In this document: in pieces, positions 53,788-64,000 of the stretch
Layout of the letters: each line of letters begins with the position of its first letter
How positions within the stretch are numbered: the stretch's first letter is position 1
NCBI RefSeq assembly: GCF_008831285.2
Contig: NC_045149.1
Span: 22,140,535-22,204,534 of the forward strand
Source: Nymphaea colorata
Taxonomy: Eukaryota > Streptophyta > Magnoliopsida > Nymphaeales > Nymphaeaceae
Direction: 5' to 3'
Length of the DNA: 64,000 nt
Program-made: the position numbers and the translations under genes
Notes under the pieces: model-generated
Told to the model about the DNA's origin: nothing
What the model saw: the letters and a program-made list of their open reading frames with translations, nothing else
The model's database searches: none

Positions 53788-54068
53788 GTTGGATTCATTA
53801 TTGAAGCTAATAGGCCAACTATTGAGGGTGCCAAGAACAGTTTTGTTTTTAAAGAAAAAGAAATTGTTTTTTTTTAATGCAAGGCATTCAAATTGTTGTT
53901 GGGAATATTTTCTCTAGGGAACAACTTCGGTGGACAACTTAGATGATATTCATTATATTTTTAATCCTTTGAAAAAACAAAGACATGCAAAAAGCATAGA
54001 AGGTTGTAGTGGTCAGTTCCTGGTGGCAAAGAATTCAACAAAAGAGGTTGAACTTTTCTTAGGAAATG
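53788..54068 (+). pseudogene. EPSPS fragment: end of intron 1 plus part exon 2
   Basis: It matches 35099-35400: 'gttggattcattattgaagctaataggcca', then the acceptor and exon 2 (GTTSVDNL) with a deletion, ending at LFLGNA. Exon 2 is then joined to a new EPSPS leader at the same base as at 50300. The frame is broken. Confidence 0.85.
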
Positions 54069-54425
54069 CCTCCTCGCCCATCCTACGTATATCAGTCTCT
54101 ATCCTTCTCGTCTCACATACACCAAAAAGGAAAGTCAGCCACCCACCCCTGCCTCTGGTTGCCGCAGCCTGAGATGAGAACAGTGCTATGGCTTAGTTGC
54201 ATTCTGCATCGCCGGCAACAAACGCAACGCAATCCCGCCATGTGGCAATAAAGAGTGTCTACTTCCGGTCGTGGTATTCAGGAGCACCAGCGACGGTTCT
54301 TCTGTTGGAGGGACGCAAATAGAGAAGGCCCTCCTTCAAAAGAGGTTTGGCTTTCCAAATCAAGGCATCGCTACCACGGAGAAAAAGGATGATGAGCTGG
54401 TTGGGCATATTGGCTTGCACTACCT
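54069..54425 (+). pseudogene. EPSPS fragment: leader plus exon 1
   Basis: The leader ('ggaaagtcagccacccacccctgcc') is followed by exon 1 homology including 'gcattctgcatcgccggcaacaaacgcaacgcaatcccgcc' and 'ggccctccttcaaaagaggtttggctttccaaatcaag', ending at 'gatgagctggttgggc'. The ATG reads 'atggcttag', an immediate stop. It runs directly into chromodomain copy C4. Confidence 0.85.
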
Positions 54426-55149
54426 CCTACAGCCTTGGTCCACCACGTGTTTCACGTATCACGACTGAAGCCGCATCATTGGTTGTGTTGCCAGTGCAAA
54501 AAGAGTCTATATCTGATCAGCGGCATAGGCCCTACCGCATATTAAGACACACATGCATAACAAGAGAAGGACAGGCAAGGTATGAGATACTGGTAGAATG
54601 GGAGGGTGTCGATGGTAGGACCTCTTGGGAGCTTTATGATAATGTTATCCTCCTGTTTTCAGAAGCACAAGCTTTGGAACAAGCTCGATCTCAGGAGGGT
54701 AGATCTGATACGGCCCTACCTAGCCCTACGCTAAGGACAGTTGGCGAGGCTACCGGGAGTAGCTGAGCCCAACTATTTATACCTGCGACATATGAGATGT
54801 GCATTGTGGAGGATTGAGGAGCATCAAAGGAGGTTAAGATGTGACATATGAGATGTGCATTGTGGAGGACGGAGGAGCATCAAAGGAGGTTAAGAGACAG
54901 GTGGATTCAGTTATAGGGCGGCATTCAGGGGAGTACTCAAACGGTCATAGTACAGAAGAGAACCTAGACCCGGCAGAGACTGAGCCCACCGAGTGAAGTG
55001 TCCGACCCAAGTTAATCAAGGCAACCTAGGGCAGCCTAGGCAAGTTCCCAAGCTGATCCCAACCGGGTGAGGCCGCGTTACCATTGGAAGACCGAGTCTG
55101 GGTGTCACCCAAACAAGTCCTCCCTTAAACTCACAAAGTTTGAGATGTC
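54426..55149 (+). mobile_element. Ty3/Gypsy-type pol 3' end with chromodomain, copy C4
   Basis: This is the best-preserved copy. An open frame (54347-54766) reads through the junction and includes PPRVSRITTEAASLVVLPVQ, then RPYRILRHTCITREGQARYE and the chromodomain core ILVEWEGVDGRTSWELYDNV. Aromatic and acidic positions fit a chromovirus integrase C-terminal chromodomain, which targets integration to marked histones. The downstream tail holds two ~55-bp tandem copies around 'gacatatgagatgtgcattgtggagga' (54787-54900). Confidence 0.75.
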
Positions 55150-55855
55150 TGAGCAACTGAGACGGATCATCTCGGTATTTCCTTTTATGTTTTGTTTTTG
55201 CTTTTATTTGTGTGTCTCAGTTCAGGACGTTAAAGAACTGAGACAATGTTAAGATTATTTAAACTATTTGTTAAGGCGTAAACCCTAAGCTTTTGGAATG
55301 TTAATACAAGTTTGAGTTTGATCTCTCCTGCCTCCCTCTCTCTCTTCTTCAAATACTGGCGCCGCTGAAATTTCTCTTGGTGAACCAGTGGCTTCCTCTC
55401 GTTCTACTTCTTCTTCTTCGTCTAGAATCTCTCTTCTCCATGGCTGATTGGATTAAAGATTGAAGAAGACAGCAGACGACAACTGGGGACCCCTTGCGTC
55501 CCTTCAACCCACACAAATCCCCGACCAGAACGCACGAGTCTCTTTATGGTGCAATCTCCCTCCATTCCAAGGGTGGTTAGAGGCCGGAAGTGATACCTAG
55601 AATGGCTGCGAATGAAGAAGAAGCTCATGGTTCTGGGAGACTCCTCCCTCACGACAACAACGACCGGCAGTTTTAGAATCAAGGGCAAGTAACCGGTATA
55701 TCCATGGTTCTTCCCTTTTCTAAGACTGATTTTATTATATCTAATCTACTACAACCAGACATACATCTTTCCCTTGTCCGATCATAGAACGAGAGTTGTA
55801 GATCCGGCAGTTGAGACTACGATCTTGGTGGAGTTGCTCGGCGGAAAGCCGGAAA
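55150..55855 (+). mobile_element. LTR-like block L2 (3'-truncated)
   Basis: It is collinear with L1 from its TGAGCAACTGAGACGG start to 'ggtggag(ct/tt)gctcggcggaaagcc', where L1 continues but L2 stops. Both follow the same retroelement tail. The sequence after 55855 is unrelated to EPSPS intron 1. A short open frame after it (to 56013) is of unknown origin. Confidence 0.7.
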
Positions 55856-56189
55856 GGAGCAGCAACAGAGATGGTGCCATTCATGCAATAGACACGTACT
55901 ATGCAGATGTCGAAAGGAAGGTGTTGTCCAACATCGAGGTGTCGAGACGGTTGCTGTGTGCATGGAAGGGTGGGATGTCAAAAGCAGCGGCGGTCGCAAC
56001 GGTGATGAAATGAAGCTCTTGGCATTTCTTATATGTATTATATCATCTGCATTGCAGTGTGGCTGGCTTGTAAAACCTTTGCTTTCAACAGGAGGATCTA
56101 GTTTCCATCCTTGGCAGCCTTTGCTGCGGAAAGATGCAACCATACACCCCCAATATTAAAAAGAAGAAGAGATTTAGGTGCACAAGAAT

Positions 56190-56475
56190 ATAAAGAATTA
56201 TTTGCTTTGGAAAGACCAAGGTGGCGGCCTTGATCTGGAAAGCCAAACCACTTTTGATGGAGGGCCTTCTCCTTCCTTATCCTTCCAACAGAAGAACCGC
56301 CACTGGTGCACCGAAATATTTCGACCCGAGGTAGGTGCTGTCCATCGTCCCATGGCGGGACTGGACCGCAATCTGTACCTACAATGCAGAATGCAACAAA
56401 GCCATATCTCCATCCTCCTCTCAGACTGCGGCAACCAAAGGTAGGGGGGCGTGGCTGATTTCCCTCTCTGGTGTA
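56190..56475 (-). pseudogene. EPSPS fragment: leader plus exon 1, inverted
   Basis: Read on the minus strand, the sequence gives the leader ('cataccagagagggaaatcagccacg'), then exon 1 text ('gctttgttgcattctgcattg', 'cccgccatgggacgatgg', 'gttggaaggataaggaaggagaaggccctcc'), with frame breaks. It is the only exon 1 copy in the opposite orientation. Confidence 0.8.
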
Positions 56476-56489
56476 TGAGAGAAGAGAAT

Positions 56490-56667
56490 GATAGAAATTG
56501 ATATACGCAGGTTAGGCGAAGAGGTAGGTGGAGGACACAAAAGACCGCTTATAGTTAAAACGAGTTTGTAGTGTTGTCCTACACTTCGTATTAAAAAGAG
56601 TTAGCATCTCTAATATTTGTCTTGTTTGATTGGTAGAAACACGATGTGATGGTCGATATAGGAAGGA
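56490..56667 (+). repeat. Repeat shared with 30930-31110
   Basis: This is the second copy of the block described at 30930. It lies between an inverted EPSPS exon 1 fragment and a direct fragment of exon 1's 3' end. Confidence 0.75.
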
Positions 56668-56825
56668 GGAGGATGAGCTGGTGTTGCAGCAGCCCATCAA
56701 CGAAATCAGTGGGATCGTTAAACTTCTTGGCTCTAAATCTTTGTCCTAGCTGCCTTTTAAGAGGTGTTGTTGTTTCCTACTTGCTCTCATTGGAATTTTT
56801 TTATCTTTTCATTTTGATAATTAGT
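56668..56825 (+). pseudogene. EPSPS fragment: 3' end of exon 1 and start of intron 1
   Basis: The text encodes DELVLQQPINEISGIVKLLG and SKSLS, then a stop replaces the NRTLLL region. It passes the donor ('gaggtgttgttg') into intron 1 ('cattggaatt(t)ttttatcttttcatttt'). The catalytic PGSKS motif is already changed to LGSKS. Confidence 0.85.
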
Positions 56826-56829
56826 TTTT

Positions 56830-57865
56830 GAATCATAAAATGCAACCGGCAGCCGGGTACTGTAATGAAGACCAAAAAAGTCAAGGACAAGCGGCCATCC
56901 CGTAACTTGGACCAACTTAATAATTCATTTTTTTGGGGTTCAATTGGGTAGTACTGATAATTCTTTATTGAGTTTCACTATGAACATTTATTTATCTCCA
57001 GATAGAGTCTAAAATAAATCAGAGTTGTTTTCCATAAAAGCTAAACGGAGCATGTATCGTAAAATAAATCTGATGCTGAAAAGTTAAAAGGTTTATAAAA
57101 TGGATTTCAAGTTAAAATGTTTATAAAATGGATTTCAACCACTACATGTATCGTAATATATTTAACTGTATTACCATGCTTAAGCTTCAAAGTTTTAGGG
57201 CCACAGCCAAGTGACAAAACTCGGTTCATTGATCTAAACATACAACTTAATGAGCTACCATGGGTTCCAAAGGCCTATGCTTGTGGAGACTGGGTAGCCA
57301 TTGGGTCGGGGTCACTGAGTCCAATGGTCAAGTCAATCGGTCTTGGTCAACAAGTCGTCGAATGACTCAAAACTTGCCCTCGACAATGAGTTCAAATCCA
57401 AACTCTCTAAGATGTGTTTTTCTAATTCAGATTTGCTTTTAAATAAATATCCTATATCTAATATTCAAAGTCAGTTTTTGATAGATAATAATGCGCTTTA
57501 GATTCAGTTGTGCATATAAAAGTTGGATTTATAATGGATTCGGATCTTGAATGTCATTATTTTTTTTTTTTTTGTCAGCTGCATTCAAACCAAAATATTG
57601 AACAAAATATACCATATTTGAATATGATCCATGGACATCCCAAGGTTTATCATCAAAGCCAACTCCCAAGCTCTGCATATGCATCCCTACCTCGCCTTTA
57701 AAATAGGTGATCAAGTTCGCCAAAGCACCAAACCATGGTAAATCTAGGGATGTCGACGGATCAGATTCAAATATGACATATCCTTAAATATGGTATGTTT
57801 TTTCAATAATATCATATCAAGATTCAAATTTTCTAGGTTCTTGAGTATATGATTTCCATCTCTGT
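56830..57865. other. Intergenic; partial 'GATGTC' element at 57745
   Basis: No gene is recognised. A fragment 'agggatgtcgacggatcagattcaaatatgac' at 57745-57790 resembles the left end of the adjacent hAT-like element, suggesting an older truncated copy. Confidence 0.45.
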
Positions 57866-58303
57866 TAGGGATGTCAACGGATCGGATTTAGATCGCATAT
57901 ATCCTTAATCAGATCAGTTTTTTTGGATATTAATGTATTTGAATTCGAATTCGAATAAAGATAAGTCATATCTGAATCCAAATCTGAAATCCAATTTTAC
58001 AATATGAATCCAATTTTTATATTTAAATCTGAATCTGAATATTGAACTGTATTTTGATAATTTCAAAATTCGATAGCATTAAATATTGGATATTTGCCTA
58101 AAAATGAATTCGATCCAAATCCATATCCAAATCTGATCAGATATTTAATTATTTATGTATATCTGAATCCGATCAGATGTCATTTATTAAATCTGAATCC
58201 GATCTGATTTCTTAATCGGATATTTAATTTTTTTTTTCATATCCGATTTTTCAAATCGGATCGATTGGATATCCAATTCAAATCAGATATATTGACATCT
58301 CTA
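57866..58303. mobile_element. hAT-like MITE with perfect 8-bp target duplication
   Basis: The 438 bp element begins TAGGGATGTCAA and ends TTGACATCTCTA, inverted ends with one mismatch over 12 bases. It is flanked by ATCTCTGT at 57858-57865 and 58304-58311. The interior is a monotonous set of 'gaatccgatc/gatcggattc' words with no coding capacity. Related degraded copies are at 13820-14225 and about 33705-34020. Confidence 0.85.
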
Positions 58304-58510
58304 ATCTCTGTATAAAATTTCCTACAAGGTTCTTCAATGTAATAAAATATTTAAATCTGGTGAGGCATTTATATACATATAAGGATAAAATATTTAAGAT
58401 TTCTATTTAAAAATAAAGAATTTTTAAGAGGCTGGTATGAACAACTGCCCACACCAATCGCCAGTAAAATCTTCCGGTCATCTAGATTTCTATCTAATCA
58501 CAACCGTCTA

Positions 58511-58871
58511 AGGGGGGGATTTTCCAGCCATTCTAATCTTTATATCGAATGGTTCTGATTAAATACACGCCGATACATGTGAGAGACTAAAAGATTTCTC
58601 TGTTTAAACCTAAACGGTCTATTTTGCCCTTTAAAATAAAGACTTGAATAATAAGGTCAGGTTGTTCTCAAAGAAAGCAATCTTAAAGGTGGGGGGAGAG
58701 ATTTTCCGGCCATTCTAATCTTTATATTATCAAATGGTTCTGATTAAATACATCGTCGATACATGTGAGACACCAAAAGATTTCTCTGTTTAAACCTAAA
58801 TGGTCTACTTTGCCCTTTAAAATAGAGACATGAACAATAAGGTCAGGTTGTTCTCAAAGAAAGCAATCTTT
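58511..58871 (+). repeat. Tandem duplication of a ~180-bp unit
   Basis: The unit at 58511-58684 is followed directly by a second copy at 58685-58871. Both read 'gattttcc(a/g)gccattctaatctttatat', 'gatacatgtgaga', 'agatttctctgtttaaacctaaa' and 'ataaggtcaggttgttctcaaagaaagcaatctt'. Divergence is modest, mainly small indels. Confidence 0.9.
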
Positions 58872-59247
58872 AAGGCAATAAATTATTGTTTGCACTTTTC
58901 TTTTTTTTTTTGTTCTAGAGACTTCTTGACTCCGACCAAGCCATGACCAATGAGCACAAAAGGCGCGTACTATATTTTACTATAATAGTTTGAAGATTTA
59001 TCCTTTGTGAGTTGCTGGGCACTCTGTTGCATGATGAAGATACCTAACTTCCTTAGAAAATGATAGGACTCTTCCTAGGGCTGAGTAATGAACACTAATG
59101 GCAGGCACCATGTCTTGCGTCAATATCTATGTCACATGGCCTCGCCACAAAAAAAAACTCTATACACCTAGTTTTCTTAATTTTTTGATATAAATAACAT
59201 GTGAGGATACGACGTAAAGAGATTTAGTTACTACAGAGCACATAGGG

Positions 59248-59693
59248 CTGCACACGAGTCGAGTCGAGCCGAGCCTGAGCTTAGAGAACTCGAGTCGAGC
59301 TCCTTATAGCAAGCTCGAGCTCGACTCAACTACACACAATCGAGCTCGAACTCGACTCTTTTAACCCATTTAACTCGTTTATCCGTTAACCCATTTACCG
59401 TTAATTCGTGTAAGCATTGACTTGTTTAACTCGTGTAAGTTAGCTTATATAACTTGTGAACATTTGTTTTTACCCTAAAGTTAAAAACCGGCGATTCGGT
59501 GAACCGGTTTTAGCAACATTACATAGAGTACCAGTGCGAGCCCAGTCCAGTTCCTGAAACTCGAACTCGTTTATTATTTCGAGTATATTTGTAAGCTCTA
59601 ACTCGGCTCCTTTATAAACAAATCGAACATGAGCCTTTGTTTTTTCGAGTGAGTTCAATTCGAGCCCGAGTTGGCTCGGCTCGTTGTGCAGCC
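59248..59693. mobile_element. GAGCTCGA-rich MITE-like element
   Basis: The element begins GGGCTGCACACGAGTCGAGTC and ends GCTCGTTGTGCAGCC, giving an inverted end GGCTGCACA. The interior alternates 'gagctcgagctcgactc' words. Flanking 8-mers are only about half identical, so no target duplication can be claimed. A decayed relative is at 6370-6700. Confidence 0.55.
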
Positions 59694-59848
59694 TTAATAG
59701 CATAGTTGGTTAGAGGTTTGTGAAAAGGCATGTCTTTAGTTCATTTTTCGTGGGTGTTATGTTTCCGCCTCTTAAATGGCAAAGAATGATACCTAAGTTG
59801 AAAAGTATACTGCTACTATCATGACAACGATGAACCCAAGACCTGAGA

Positions 59849-60025
59849 TGTAACAATTCGACCCATTTTTGGGCTCGGACCCCTAGTCTGGTAGATCCCA
59901 ACCGGCCCCTTAGCTGTTTCAGCTCCAGCTCTCAAAAGAGTAAGAACCAGGACAACCATCTATTTAATAACATTTTTTATAAACTCTTGAAGATCCCTCA
60001 CAACCTTTAATATGAAACTACCTAA
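59849..60025 (+). repeat. Dispersed TGTAACA repeat, copy 3
   Basis: It starts TGTAACAATTCGACCC and follows the same order as copies 1 and 2, through 'agctccagctctcaaaagagtaagaacc' to 'cctttaatatgaaact'. The 3' TGTTACA end is missing. Confidence 0.45.
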
Positions 60026-60621
60026 GTTGAATAGTACACTGCTACTACCATGGTGCTAATGTAACCCAAGACTTCGAAGGTAGGAGGAATGGGTGCAACT
60101 TGGGTCTCTTTTTTAGGATGGTAGATTGTTAACCTCCTACTGGCTGTAAGTGGTTTAGTTATTTAGTCAAAGAAGCTATGGCTGTCAAATGAAAAACCAT
60201 GATTAGATTGCTTTGAGATGTGTGTACCTACTGAGTAAGAAGAACTTTTAGGGTTTTATTGCTGCTATCATAATTTATAAGGATTCAGGTCCCAAATTTG
60301 CTTTGAATTTGGAAAAGTATACGTATAAGAAGACAGATCCCTATTTATGTGTTAATGCATTAATTTGAACTCACTGCTGGCATGAGACCAATTATTGAAT
60401 CGTTTAAAATAATTTGACGCTTGGATCTTGTGAAGTTGTTGTGGAAGTGCCATGGTGATGCCCTTAAAATATTATGTGAGCTTGCTTTTCGTTAATGAAA
60501 ATTTTGGTTATGCTGCCTTATATCTACTTGATCACGAAAATACAGTTCAAATGATAGATGGGTGTGGTTTTATTTATAAAAATAGTTCTTTTAACAAACC
60601 AACTATAAAATGGACGTTCTT

Positions 60622-60656
<35 letters not shown>

Positions 60657-62870
60657 GAAGATGAATTTATGGAAAAGTATGACATTGACTTTAACAATTT
60701 AATTAATTGGTTCTACAATTTTTCCATTTTTTAATTAATTGCTTTAGGTTTCAAGAATTCAAGCTTTTTTCAAGGTTTGGAGTTTGTATCCTGCATTGCT
60801 TCCCTTGCCCTTTTCTTTTATTTTGTTAATAATAGTTGGGATGGCCTCTTGTTTTTATTTTGATAACTATATTACTAGTGAGAGGAGTTTCCCACCGTCC
60901 AACAAAAGGCTAAAGCATCCACCCAACCCTTTATTCACATGACGCGGTGCAACTACCTTATGAATGTGAAACAATGCACTCAACGCTCACAAAGATTGTT
61001 TAGTTAAAACATTGTGTGAACGAAACACATGCTCCTAAAACATATATTTTCAATGAAGCCGTATTTGTATTCCTATTTGAAAGATATGCATATGTTTGAA
61101 GAACATAATATTTTTCTTACCAAACACTCTCATAGCGATCATGAAGGACCGAAAGCATCATACAAAGGACTTACCAAAATTTGGCAAAGTCATAAAACAT
61201 TGAAAGAGGGGCTATCAGTAACAAAGAGTTGTTTTCACAAGACTTTGAATCGATTAGAAGGACGCAAAACTCATTCATAAAGAGAATTTGTAGATCTGTA
61301 GATCAGCATATCAACCGAAAGCATGGTCCTCAAGGAGGCGTTTGGTGATATGAACATTGCGTGAGTCTTTCATAAATTTATCTCAAACATTGAAAAAAAA
61401 TCATGGAATGCTACTTCGATCTTTATGATATGTTCATGAAACACCGACACAATGTTTCTGTTACCAAACACCTCTTATGGAACCGTTTGGCAACAGCAAC
61501 ACATTATTTCTGTTTCATGAATATGCTCCAATAAATAGGGCAGGCTTATAAAACATAGTTAAAATATTTTATAAATTTTCCTCCCACATATTTATGAGAC
61601 CTGAATAGTATGCTATTTTGGCCAAACAGCCCTTAAATGTAAATGTGACCAGTTCTTGGTTATAACCTATACCCAAAACTTTAAAGTACATTTATTTTAA
61701 GATATATTGGTACTACCCAAGCCACACTTTCCTCGCTATGACTCGGCAAAAGGACATTTAAAACACCCTTTAGTATGTTATATTTGTATTTCTTTGTCTT
61801 CTTTTTTGCTATTTTTATGGTGAACGACCTCCCCATGTGAGATTCAGCCATGAAATCTCTTAACTAAGATCCTCGGATTCCGTTATATATATATATATAT
61901 ATATTACATTTTTAATATTATCTCAAGGACCATTATAATTGGAGGTGGGATATAGAATTCCACCGAACGGCATCTTTTTGTTGCCATGTCCCCACTTTCT
62001 TGTCATTTTTAATAAAGTTTAAACCCCCAGTTTCACAGGCAACTTTTCCCCTTAATCGGAATTAAAAGTCCAATCAAGCAAACAAAGAAAAAGTGAAAAG
62101 TTTGACGTTTCAACCTTCACTTTCCTCACAAACCCGCTGCCGTTTCCCGCAAGCCACGAGAGGTTCTAATTCGTCCTTGACTGACGAGGAGTGGGCCCTT
62201 CGGTAATTGAGGCACGAGGCCGACGGTCTTGTCATTGGTTGGGCGACACTGTCAAGCCGGCCGGAGAGAAGGAAGCCACTAGAGCTAACTGGGCCCCACC
62301 GGGAAGGGGCTTGATTCCTCATTGAATTCCCGTTTTGTCCCTGAGATTCCCCGAAATGGAACTGACGTCCCTTTCGCCCCCTTGAGTTAATTAAAGAGAG
62401 CCAACCTCCCGTGTCCGATTTTTTCCCCTTTTCCGTTAAATTGGCGTCGATGGGAAAAGGCCTTTGCCTTGTTTTAGTGGACCCCACCAGATCGATTGGC
62501 TCTTTTTGGGTCTCCTTTATAAATGAGAAGTGACGAAAACCGTTTTAGGGCGTTTGATTACCATTGAATTTAAATTCATAAATTTGAGGTAATTTATTTT
62601 CGAGCGAATGGAAGAAAATCCCACAATCGGATTGAACCAGAAGCTCTTGTGCCGTTGTTATGCTTCGACTTGCATACATATTTTTCTTTTCCAAACACTG
62701 AGAATTGATAATATATGAGTTTGAATTGTTAACTTACCTATCAGCTCTCTCGCTCTGACTGTTGCGCCAATCTCTCTGAAGCTTTCAGGTGATTTGTTTC
62801 CGACTAAAATTTATGGTTCATGAAACTATGGGTGCTTAAGTTTGAGTTTCAACTAGAACTCAAACCCTGA
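60026..62870. other. Gene-poor stretch; MITE-like ends and GC-rich island
   Basis: No gene is recognised. Paired ends occur at 61337-61478 (GAGGCGTTTGGTGATA ... TTACCAAACACCTC), directly followed by a second pair ('ggaaccgtttggcaacag' at 61479 to 'ggccaaacagccc' near 61630), probably two adjacent MITEs. An (AT)n run lies at about 61884-61904. A GC-rich island at 62110-62500 ends in 'ctttataaatgag', which could be a promoter of something beyond the window, but there is no supporting gene. Confidence 0.4.
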
Positions 62871-62875
62871 GGGGG

Positions 62876-63143
62876 GTTTTGGATGACACCCAGAACTCAT
62901 TTTTTGAAATTAAAATGATTTTACTTCAAAAACATTGTTTGAAAAAGAGTTTTGTAAAAATTAGCTTTTGGCAAAAACTATTTTTTAAAAAGGAGTGAAT
63001 AACTCAGGTTTTTCACACACAAAAAAAAGTGTTTTTGTTCTATTATTTGAATGCAAAAACCAGTTTAACAAAACTGATTAAAAAAACTATTTGTTCGAAA
63101 GCTAGATTTTACAATACCATTTTTTTAGTGTGTCATCCAAACA
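62876..63143. mobile_element. MITE-like element, 'GTTTG...ACAC' family copy B
   Basis: The ends GTTTTGGATGACAC and GTGTCATCCAAACAC are near-perfect inverted repeats. The interior shows 'ttggcaaaaac...gtttaacaaaac' alternation as in the copy at 5811-6031. No coding capacity was seen, and the target duplication is unclear. Confidence 0.6.
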
Positions 63144-63432
63144 CTATCTAGAATCTTTTTATTTTGCTTTTCTTTGTCAAGTGAAAAGTTTCATCAACAT
63201 TAAATGGATCCTTGCGCATTGGTTTTTCAGATTTTATCTGCTGACATCACCAAGGATTTCAAATCCGTAGATTTGAGGTCCAACACCTCTGCAGTGGGAC
63301 CTGATACCAAGAGTTCCTTTTTTTTCAGAGAGGGGAGCAATGGACCTGTATCTTTAAACAATGGGTCCTACAAAATAAGGACTTCAGATCCTCAAATACC
63401 AAAGAAAAAACAAAGCATCCACTAAACTCCAA

Positions 63433-63460
63433 GTTATATATATATATATATATATATATA
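63433..63460. repeat. (AT)n microsatellite
   Basis: An uninterrupted TA run lies immediately before the tandem pair at 63474. Length estimates from assembly may be unreliable. Confidence 0.9.
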
Positions 63461-63473
63461 GGAATCCTCCAAT

Positions 63474-63621
63474 CAATCTATTGGGTTGAGTGTGTGTGAC
63501 ATCCATATGAAAAAATTGTTAGAGGAATCAAATAACCCTATATATATCAATCTATTGGGTTGAGTGTGTGTGACATCCATATGAAAAAATTGTTAGAGGA
63601 ATCAAATAACCCTATATATAT
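63474..63621 (+). repeat. Two tandem copies of a 74-bp unit
   Basis: The unit 'caatctattgggttgagtg...aaataaccctatatatat' occurs at 63474-63547 and again at 63548-63621 with almost no differences. It points to a recent duplication, bordered by TA runs that probably promoted slippage. Confidence 0.9.
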
Positions 63622-63754
63622 ATATGTGTGTGTGTAGGAGAGAGAGATATATATATGCTCAAAAATACTAGGAAAGAAGCTCAAAATATGAAAATGAAAA
63701 AAGTTTAGATTTCGAGATCCTGGTAACCCTTTTTTCTTCTCTTTCTATCTTTCT

Positions 63755-63760
63755 CTCTCT

Positions 63761-63842
<82 letters not shown>
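63755..63842. repeat. (CT)n-(AT)n-(AG)n compound microsatellite
   Basis: A CT-rich lead is followed by about 24 TA units and about 14 AG units, and the whole can fold back as a hairpin (CTCTCT...AGAGAG). The flanking sequence to the window end shows no gene. Confidence 0.9.
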
Positions 63843-63845
<3 letters not shown>

Positions 63846-64000
63846 TGGACGGCTTGGAAAAAGATGGATGGCATCAAGATGATGAGAGATAGTCTGCATG
63901 ATCTAGCATAATAATCAAGTGGTGAATATGATGGAAGAGTTAGGGATTAGGGATCTTGGGGGCCCACCCCAACATGTGCTTATGACTCGCTTCTAAGTAC

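Noticed and set aside
60596-60658. (CA)n/(TA)n run as a regulatory element
   Set aside because: It is an ordinary dinucleotide microsatellite with no gene near it.

Overview
The window is nuclear DNA from a flowering plant. The evidence is GT-AG split genes, pyrimidine-rich 5' leaders with telo-box motifs, (CT)n and (AT)n microsatellites, non-autonomous hAT- and Tourist-like elements, and plant-specific families (a plastid-type EPSP synthase, a CAT9-like transporter, a plant U-box/ARM ligase). I cannot name the species from sequence alone. Gene models were assembled by hand by matching splice sites and reading phase. Family assignments come from recognised protein motifs, not from a search.

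Layout: 1-6.8 kb has no gene and several small transposon relics. 7.37-12.33 kb (+) is a nine-exon ELMO-domain gene (266 aa). 13.6-13.8 kb (-) is an orphan terminal exon encoding one membrane helix. 15.38-19.73 kb (-) is an eight-exon CAT9-like cationic amino acid transporter (570 aa). 22.91-23.86 kb (+) is a single-exon multi-membrane-span protein carrying an apparent one-base frameshift. 26.38-28.01 kb (-) is a four-exon nucleoside diphosphate kinase 1 (148 aa). 34.71-39.96 kb (+) is an intact eight-exon EPSP synthase (512 aa). 41.7-45.9 kb (-) is a decayed U-box/ARM E3 ligase pseudogene. 46-49 kb and 57-64 kb are gene-poor, with repeats and microsatellites.

The most striking feature is the EPSPS neighbourhood. 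Around the one intact gene lie at least nine broken or rearranged pieces of the same gene. On the 5' side (29.4-32.9 kb) are an inverted piece of intron 3, a copy in which intron 3 runs straight into a shortened exon 8, and an exon 2-intron 2-intron 3 piece lacking exon 3. On the 3' side (49.7-56.8 kb) is a chain of EPSPS 5' flank/exon 1/exon 2 fragments. Three exon 1 pieces there lead into the same chromodomain-bearing 3' end of a Ty3/Gypsy-type retroelement, and one retroelement copy ends in an LTR-like block abutting EPSPS intron 1. Identical breakpoints recur between copies, so one ancestral composite appears to have been amplified.

The genes are unrelated housekeeping or transport genes (shikimate pathway, nucleotide metabolism, vacuolar amino-acid transport, GTPase signalling). 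No operon-like or cluster logic is visible. Interest lies in genome dynamics: gene fragmentation, a gene/retroelement composite, and datable element insertions with target duplications and paralogous empty sites.
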